Shown here piece after piece: positions 57,117-64,000 of a stretch of 64,000 nt of DNA (the first letter of the stretch is position 1; every line of letters starts with the position of its first letter). The stretch is from Helicostylum pulchrum (taxonomy: Eukaryota; Mucoromycota; Mucoromycetes; Mucorales; Mucoraceae), in NCBI GenBank assembly GCA_025677825.1, contig JAIXMO010000019.1:372001-436000 (forward strand). The letters run 5' to 3'. The notes under the pieces were generated by a model, which was given only the letters and a program-made list of their open reading frames with translations, ran no database searches and was not told the origin of the DNA. The position numbers were made by a program, and so were the translations under genes.

Positions 57117-58565
57117 TTAATTAATCAGAGTTCTCCATGACTCTAAATGACGTTTCAATCTATGTACAGTGGCGTCTATTTGACTAGGGTTTTGAACATG
57201 CACAGCATTAAGGTAGCGTCTGATAGCAATTGCCGCTTCATCTGATTTGCTATGGACAGAAGATTTTTGGTTTTTAAAAGTCTTTGTGAGATAATCTTGA
57301 ATCCAATCGATTTGAGCTTCAGTGTAACCTAGTCTACGATAAAGATCGTGCTCCTTACTGCGCCAGAAATGAGCAAAGGAATCCTTGATATCAAAGTTCT
57401 TGACTTGGTCTAGATCGATATCACTTATCTTGCTTGTAACTTGAGAAGCAGCATTAGTTACTTGCGAGGCGGCATCATACACGCGCGATTTGACCGACTC
57501 GGTTGAACGAGACTGAACAATGGATTTGGAAGAAGCTTCCCAATCATCCGTGATAGAATGAGCTACAGATTTAATAGAATCTGTTACTCGTTGAGGAAAG
57601 ACTCTGGTAGGTTCGTGATGATTTATGTGGAAGTAGCTTTTGATGATAGATTTCCAGTGCTTGATATAAGCATGTACTCGATCCCAGAACCCGTCGACGC
57701 ACGTCTTTACTTGTTCGCACCAGTTATTAGCCTGATCTTGTGCTTGACCGGTGTAATCGAGAGCGAAATACTTGTACCCGTTCACATCCCTTCCGATAGA
57801 CGAAATAACCTTATCGAGTTGCTCCTTTTTAAGATTTGTCTTTCTGGAAATGGCATTAGTAAAGTTATCTATCCAAGCCTTGTCACCTAATCTGTTAAAC
57901 TCGGTATCGGAGATACTGGTACGAAGCTGATCAGCGATAACCTTTGTTTGTTCGTGAGTTAATCCGCCGACATGACCAATGTGACCAATTACAGACTGAA
58001 GCCAATTATTAAATGAGGAAGAGCCATCTTCAACGGAAGGATTGAGCTGAAGAACACGTTGGTACCAAGTAGGCTTTTGATAAGAGTTTGTAAAGAAAGA
58101 ATACGCCTTGTCCCATTCTGACTCAGTTAAAATCTTTTGACGGATGGCTTGGTTATGAGCCTTGTCAAGTACAGCTTGAACACGATCTTTGCTAAGTTGG
58201 CCTTTCAGTTCCAGTTGGCGCAATTGATGTTTCAAATTGGTGATAAAGGATTCAGCGTTATTACCAGCAAGACCTTTATGTTTGCTCAAAGTATCTGTAA
58301 AGCCGGTTAACACACGGTCAACACTACCTCCAAAGATACGAGAATTTGACGTAAGATAATCCTTGTACTCTTTGGTGGTTTCTGCCAAGGATTTTTGATC
58401 GGCCTTTTTGTCGTGGAAAACTTGGTACTTGCTTCTAAAATATGAACCAAGACTATCTCTAGTCCAATCGGCTTCTTCCTCTGTTCTTACGATGGCAGAG
58501 GATTGTCCGACAAGTAATATTACAGAAATGCATAGTATTGCATACAATGCTAATTTTTTGTTCAT
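57117..58565 (-). CDS. large secreted, helix-rich protein of unknown function
   Basis: Single exon, 482 residues. Signal peptide MNKKLALYAILCISVILLVG with likely cleavage after QSSA. The mature chain is hydrophilic, predicted mostly helical, with only two Cys (WCEQVKTCVDGFW). Recurring Trp-containing blocks of 70-100 residues (LTESEWDKAYSFFTNSYQKP, YTEAQIDWIQDYLTKTFKNQ) suggest internal repeats. Codon use is biased to preferred codons, so it is probably well expressed. It distantly recalls fungal Msc1/Ish1 stress proteins in being secreted and Trp-repeat bearing, but I cannot confirm that. Confidence 0.8.
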   Translation of the reverse strand: MNKKLALYAILCISVILLVGQSSAIVRTEEEADWTRDSLGSYFRSKYQVFHDKKADQKSLAETTKEYKDYLTSNSRIFGGSVDRVLTGFTDTLSKHKGLAGNNAESFITNLKHQLRQLELKGQLSKDRVQAVLDKAHNQAIRQKILTESEWDKAYSFFTNSYQKPTWYQRVLQLNPSVEDGSSSFNNWLQSVIGHIGHVGGLTHEQTKVIADQLRTSISDTEFNRLGDKAWIDNFTNAISRKTNLKKEQLDKVISSIGRDVNGYKYFALDYTGQAQDQANNWCEQVKTCVDGFWDRVHAYIKHWKSIIKSYFHINHHEPTRVFPQRVTDSIKSVAHSITDDWEASSKSIVQSRSTESVKSRVYDAASQVTNAASQVTSKISDIDLDQVKNFDIKDSFAHFWRSKEHDLYRRLGYTEAQIDWIQDYLTKTFKNQKSSVHSKSDEAAIAIRRYLNAVHVQNPSQIDATVHRLKRHLESWRTLIN

Positions 58566-59465
58566 TTTTTTTTAAATGTAAATACAAAGATAAAAAAGAA
58601 ATAAATAAAAATGATTTGCGTATAAAAAGTTTTTTCACTTTGTTTTAGCATATTTGTTAAAATAAAAAAATTGTTTCGGTTAATTTTATTAATCATGACG
58701 ATTTTCAAAAAAGGGTAACATACTACTGCTATTGTTTTGGACAATTTGTTTCAGATGGCTTTTTTTGTTTGATCCAGTAATTTGGGGGGGGGGGGAGGAG
58801 GAAGCTTTCAATAAAGAACTCCGTAAAAACAAGCAAATCTTGATTTATTGTAAAGGGGATAATTTTTGGGGGGACCCTGTGTTTATACGACAATGCATGT
58901 TTTTGGGTCGTTTTGAGGGGGAGTGATACAGTATCTTTTTATGGACTAAATGTTGATTACATATTACCTACAGCTGTGTCACTGACCCTTCTCATGCCTT
59001 CTTATTTTTTGAAGCGGCAATCAAAGAAGATCTATGAAATGAATGCTCACTATTGGTAAATAATATTGAGATTTATCTAATTGTTAAGAATCTAACGAAT
59101 AGAATGCTAAAACTTTAACCATTTGTCAATTTGACAAAAAAAAAAAAGGGATTTTTTTTTGGAGTAGTATCTAATAGAAAATATTTTGTACACAGCTTCC
59201 TATTGGATGGTTACACCCCAACAATGCCCCAAGCACCCAACAATTCATGTCGAGATTTTTTTTTTTTTTTAGTATAAAAGGTAAAAAGAAAAGGAACAGT
59301 TCAACTTTTGGATAAGACCTTCATTCTCTTTTTCTTTTCTTTCTCTTTTTTTATTTCGTATATATAATATAATATATATACAATCCTTTCTCTTATTTTA
59401 ATCAATTCAAAAGAAGAAAAAAGAATCAACTCACAGAAAAAATAAAAAAGAAAAGAAAATAAAAA
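58566..59465. other. divergent spacer before OLE1
   Basis: About 900 bp with a G13 tract near 58784-58796. The last 150 bp before OLE1 are CT-rich then A-rich, a typical strong-promoter leader. A frame at 58732-58926 crosses the G run and is not credible. Confidence 0.5.
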
Positions 59466-60972
59466 ATGTCTAACGTACAAACATTAACTTCAACAAGCGA
59501 TTGTACAAAGACAGAGGCTATGAAGCCTCCTCTTCCCAAGTCAAACATGCCTCCTCTCTTTGATCAACCTGTTACCTCAAAGAACTGGACAAAGTTTGTC
59601 AATTGGCCTCAATCCATCTTACTCTTAGTCACTCCTTTGATTGCTTTGTACGGTATTCTTACTACAGAATTAAGTCAAAAGACTTTGATCTGGACTATTG
59701 TATATTATTTCGTTACTGGTCTCGGTATTACTGCTGGTTATCATCGTATGTGGTCTCATCGTGCCTATCGCGGTACCACTCTTTACCGTTGGTTCATGAG
59801 TCTTGCCGGTGCCGGTGCAGTTGAAGGTTCTATCTATTGGTGGTCAAGAGGTCATCGTGCTCATCACAGGTAAATTTTTTTCTAAGAAAAAAAAACAATT
59901 ACATTACTCTAAAACTAACAATGTTTCATTTTGATATGTAGATGGACTGATACCGATAAAGATCCTTATAGTGCTCATCGTGGTTTCTTTTTCTCTCACT
60001 TTGGTTGGATGTTAGTTAACCGTCCCAAGAACCGTATTGGTTACGCTGATGTAGCTGATCTTAAAGCTGATCCTGTCGTATCTTTCCAACACAAATTCTA
60101 TCCTTTCTTCGCTCTTGGTATGGGGTTCATCTTCCCCACTTTAGTTGCTGGCCTCGGCTGGGGTGATTTCAGAGTAAGTTAAAAATCCGCCCACTGTTGA
60201 GAAAAAAAAAAGAAATAGAAACTAACATTTTTCTTTTTTTTTTTAGGGTGGTTATTTCTACGCCGGTGTTCTCCGTCTCGTGTTTGTTCACCATGCTACT
60301 TTCTGCGTCAACAGTTTAGCACATTACTTGGGTGAATCTACTTTTGATGATCATAATACTCCTCGTGATAGTTGGATTACCGCTATCTGTACTTTAGGTG
60401 AAGGTTATCACAACTTCCATCATCAATTCCCTCAAGATTACCGTAACGCTATTCGATTCGGTCAATACGATCCTACTAAATGGCTCATTATCTTCATGTC
60501 TTGGTTTGGTCTTGCTTACGATTTAAAGCAGTTCCCTACTAACGAAGTTACCAAGGGTCGTCTCTTTATGGAAGAAAAGCGTATTCGTGCTGAACAAGGA
60601 AAGTTAACCTACGGTACCCCTATCAAGGACTTGCCTATTTACACATGGGAGGAATTCCAATCTCTTGTGTTGAACGATAACAAGAAATGGGTTTTACTCG
60701 AAGGTGTTCTTTATGATGTGGAGAACTTTATGCATGAACATCCTGGTGGAACAAAGTACCTCGCTACTGCGGTGGGTAAGGATATGACTACTTCTTTCAA
60801 TGGTGGTATCTATAACCATAGTAATGGCGCTCGTAATTTGTTGACTTCGCTTCGTGTCGGTGTTGTTCGCAATGGTATGCAGGTCATGACCGAGGCTGAT
60901 GCCACTGCTTCTAGCTACGATGACTCTCTTGAATACGATACCAAGTCGGCTCAATTCTACAAAAACAAGTAA
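59466..60972 (+). CDS. OLE1: stearoyl-CoA delta-9 desaturase with fused cytochrome b5
   Basis: ER enzyme that introduces the delta-9 double bond into palmitoyl- and stearoyl-CoA. Three exons (59466-59869, 59942-60173, 60247-60972) give 453 residues. Three histidine boxes: HRMWSH at 93-98, HRAHH at 130-134, HNFHH at about 267-271. Hydrophobic segments lie at about 48-66, 75-92 and 200-235. The C-terminal cytochrome b5 domain has the haem-binding HEHPGG at about 363-368, as in fungal Ole1. Splice sites fall inside the second histidine box and after GDFR. Strong codon bias. Confidence 0.97.
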
Positions 60973-62038
60973 AAAAAAAACATGTAACAAAAAAAAATAG
61001 CATATATCCCCCCCTTCAAACATCTTTTTCTTTCTTTTTTTCTACATCCTTTCTCACTTTCTTTTTTTTTCGTATATATTATTATTTATTTTAAATACTC
61101 CCCTTTTTTTCCTACATATATATATATACACCATATAAAATAAATCTATCATATATATCTTATTTATTTTTTTATATTATGCAAATTATATATTTCGATG
61201 CAAAAAAAGGTTTAGTCTGTTTTCGCAGCTACTAAAATTAGTTTAAAGCGTTCAGTCTAGTTTTTCTGTTGAAGTTCCGGATGACGCTCTTCTGTATAAA
61301 AGTGACACCTTGAAGTTTAGGCTGCAAACAGAATGAGGGGAGGGTACTTTTTAAGGAAATCTAGTGTGGAGTAAAAAGAAAAAAAAGATTTATCAGCTCA
61401 TTTATTTCGCGCAGAACGTGGCTCTTTGGACAGGTTTTTGGTAACTGTCTAATACACGTAAAAAAAAAGAGATACGTATATCGTAGCGATAAGTGGGTAT
61501 GCTTAGAACCACGTGCAACAAAAGGTTGCGTTCAGTTTCATTTACAAGAACTTTTTTATGTGCTAGATTCAATTGAAATGTTCTTTTCGCACAGAATCTA
61601 GATAGGGTACTGTGTGAAGGGACTATCTTGGGCGTAATCATTACCTAATTGGAGAAACATGTTTACTCGATTTGATCATGGGAAAATCGGTTCACAGTGA
61701 TACAAAAAAGTGTTCTCTTTTTTTGTTTAGAGAGAGAGAATTATCAACGCGTTTCTTTTATTTTAAACTAATTTTGCTCTATAATAAATTCTCCGTTAGA
61801 TTTACATTATAAAACAATAAGCAATTAGTAAACAAATATATACTTTGTATACACTTGTAAAATAAACTTTTTTGTGTGCGGGGACGGAAGTTTTAATTGT
61901 CAAAAAAAAAAATTAATCGTCCTTACGTGACCCCCTGTGTGATTTTTAATTTTTTTTTTCATTTCCCTTTGTTTTCCCGTATTTTCATCTTCTTTTCCTT
62001 TTTTCTCTCTCATTAAATCTATTTTTTTAATTCTAAAA
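60973..62038. other. spacer between OLE1 and NADH dehydrogenase
   Basis: About 1.07 kb, AT-rich, CT-rich before the next start. The 79-codon minus-strand frame at 61402-61641 shows no family features. No gene seen. Confidence 0.5.
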
Positions 62039-63903
62039 ATGCAGTCCACTACTCGCCAAGTGTTAAGAGGTAAAAAAAATAAAATAAAAAAATTTATACA
62101 ATTTATTAGTCAGAGATCTTATCTATAATTCGTATTTAGCTGCTTATCGTCAAGCACCTACAGTAAGACGTACCTTACAACAAAGATTCAATTCTACTGC
62201 TACTGCCACTGAAGCACCCAAGAAGACCTACTCCAAGTGGAAGGCCATTAAGAATGTTACCAAGGTTGGTACTGTAGGTTTTATCGGTTATACTTTCTAC
62301 AGTAAGTTACATAAAAAAAAGTTGCTCGGTTTGTTTTTTTAAAAAAGGAAAAATTATAGACATGTATGAGCACTCTCATCCTGTTATGAACCCTACACCC
62401 GCTGATCCTAGCAAAAAGACTATTGTGATCCTCGGTAGTGGTTGGGCCAGTACATCTTTCTTGAAATCCATCGATACCGAACTTTACAACGTTGTTGTTG
62501 TTTCTCCTCGTAATTATTTCTTGTTCACTCCTCTTTTACCTTCCACCACTGTTGGTACTATTGACCATCGTTCTTTGGTTGAGCCTATTCGTTTCATTAC
62601 CCGTCACAAGCCTAATGAGGTCAAGGTTTATGAAGCTGAATGTACAGAGATTGATTCTGACAAGAAGATCATTACAATTGTTGGTAAGTTTTTTTTTTTG
62701 TAAATCTTTTTTTTTTGTTGTTGTTGAGTCATAACGCGTACACAAACTTTGTAGATAACTCCGAAGTAAAGGGAGATAGAGCCACAAGCACTATTTCTTA
62801 CGATTATTTGGTTGTAGGTGTTGGTGCTCAAAGTCAAACCTTTGGTATTAAGGGTGTTGAAGAGTACGGTTGTTTCTTAAAGGAGGTCTGGGATGCTCAA
62901 AAGATTCGTACAAAGTTGATGGATTGTATTGAGACTGCTGCTTTCCCTGGTCAAGCTCCTGAAGAAATTGAACGTTTGTTGCATATGGTTGTTGTTGGTG
63001 GTGGTCCCACCGGTATTGAATATGCTGCTGAACTTCACGATTTCCTTGCCGAAGATTTAAGCGCTTGGTATCCTGGTAAGTAAAGAATAATTTATAACTA
63101 GTATCTATAACTAACGAAAGGAAAAAAAAATAAAAAAAATAGAACTCGTTGGCAAGATTAAGATTACTCTTATTGAAGCTATGCCTAACGTTCTTCCCGC
63201 TTTCTCCAAGCAATTGATCGACTATACCGAATCTACATTCAAGGAACAACACATTTCTCTTCACACCAAGACCATGGTCAAGGAAGTAAAGGAAAAGGAG
63301 ATTATTGTACAAGGACCTAGCGGCGAGAAGGAAGCTATGCCTTACGGTTTGTTAGTTTGGGCTACTGGTAACACCACACGTCCTTTAATTAGAAACTTGA
63401 TGACTCAACACCCCGAGACCCAAAATATCCGTCGTGGTTTAGCTGTTGATGACTGGCTCAGAATGGCAGGCGCCAATGATATTTACGCTCTTGGCGATGC
63501 TACTGCTACCAAGTACGCACCTACCGCGCAAGTTGCTGCTCAACAAGGTAAGTACTTGGCTCGTGTGTTTGCTCAATTGCATGCTACCGAGCAGTACGAA
63601 AACGAAGTAGAGATCGCAGCTACGGCTGAGGAAAAGGCCAAGAAGGCTCGCAAGTTGCAAAAGGCTCAAGATATCAAACCCTTCCATTACTCTCATCAAG
63701 GTTCGCTTTGTTATATTGGATCAGATAAGGCAATTGCTGATGTGCCTTTCGGTCCTGGTAACGTCGCTGCTGGTGGTGTTGCTACTTATGCTTTCTGGCG
63801 TTCGGCTTATATCTCCAACTTGTTCTCTGCTCGTAACAGATGGTTAGTCATTACCGATTGGACCAAGAAGACTTTCTGGGGTCGTGATATCTCCAGAGAG
63901 TAA
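62039..63903 (+). CDS. NDE1: alternative (rotenone-insensitive) NADH:ubiquinone oxidoreductase
   Basis: Non-proton-pumping mitochondrial NADH dehydrogenase. Five exons (62039-62069, 62140-62301, 62360-62683, 62755-63075, 63143-63903) give 532 residues. Basic N-terminal presequence with RRTLQQRFNSTATATEA, then a hydrophobic segment (GTVGFIGYTFYNMYEH). FAD-binding Rossmann motif IVILGSGWAST; NADH-binding VVVGGGPTGIEYAAEL; second flavin contact YALGDATATKY. The C-terminal membrane-binding helices (AYISNLFSARNRWLVITDW) are intact. No EF-hand insertion is visible. NDE and NDI cannot be told apart with certainty. Confidence 0.95.
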
Positions 63904-64000
63904 AAAAAAAAAAAAAAAAAAAAACCCTTTTTTTTAGCATTTTTATCTTATTATTTTAGAAACACACAATTATCTTTTTTTTTTCTTTCCTTTTCCTTTC
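63904..64000. other. 3' flank of the NADH dehydrogenase gene
   Basis: A run of about 22 A directly after the stop codon, then T-rich sequence to the window edge. Confidence 0.5.

Overview
The window is eukaryotic nuclear DNA and reads as an early-diverging fungus, most likely Mucoromycota, order Mucorales. The evidence is AT-rich spacers full of A/T homopolymers, intron-dense genes whose introns (roughly 50-120 bp) have GTAAG-type donors and TAG acceptors, a canonical fungal gene set, and lineage-restricted multicopy sequences. No tRNA, rRNA, CRISPR or prokaryotic operon was seen. I rebuilt the exon structures by eye, joining splice sites so that reading phase and protein homology agree. Family names come from remembered motifs, not from a search.

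Layout. 0.5-1.9 kb: decayed Fanzor/TnpB-like element with a conserved 3' end. 2.0-13.3 kb: dense housekeeping block with RPS23, a mitochondrial J-protein, proteasome subunit RPN10, the RQT4/TRIP4 zinc-finger protein, a tandem AAA+ ATPase, CTP synthase, the SNARE BOS1 and an unknown small protein. 14.6-19.2 kb: RPL19, the METTL18/HPM1 histidine methyltransferase, and a small secreted protein with two defensin-like cysteine modules. 19.2-24.2 kb: gene-poor, repeat-bearing. 24.2-35.7 kb: a four-TM protein, RAD14/XPA, RPS10, TRM82, a NIPA-type transporter, a coiled-coil protein, ATG12 and SEC9. 36-41.5 kb: degenerate coding remnant, PY-motif membrane protein, CLC-type Cl-/H+ exchanger, MRM2. 41.6-47.7 kb: accessory region with a second Fanzor 3' end, a PD-(D/E)XK-like gene and an inverted fragment of it, a 7-bp satellite, a dispersed repeat and a 390-bp tandem duplication. 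47.7-50.9 kb: TRF4-like poly(A) polymerase and a Met/His/Asn/Gln-rich repeat protein. 51-54 kb: decayed lineage-specific genes with related upstream repeats. 54-64 kb: PEX11, an unknown secreted helical protein, OLE1 desaturase and an alternative NADH dehydrogenase.

How the genes relate. Translation and its quality control are well represented (RPS23, RPL19, RPS10, RQT4, the ribosomal-protein methyltransferase, TRM82, MRM2), as are membrane traffic and organelle genes (BOS1, SEC9, ATG12, PEX11, CLC). They are independent eukaryotic genes, often convergent or divergent pairs, not operons. The most novel material is the accessory islands: Fanzor relics with a wobble-conserved hairpin, the nuclease-like gene with its broken inverted copy, the repeat family lying upstream of decayed gene starts, and the two-module cysteine-rich secreted protein.
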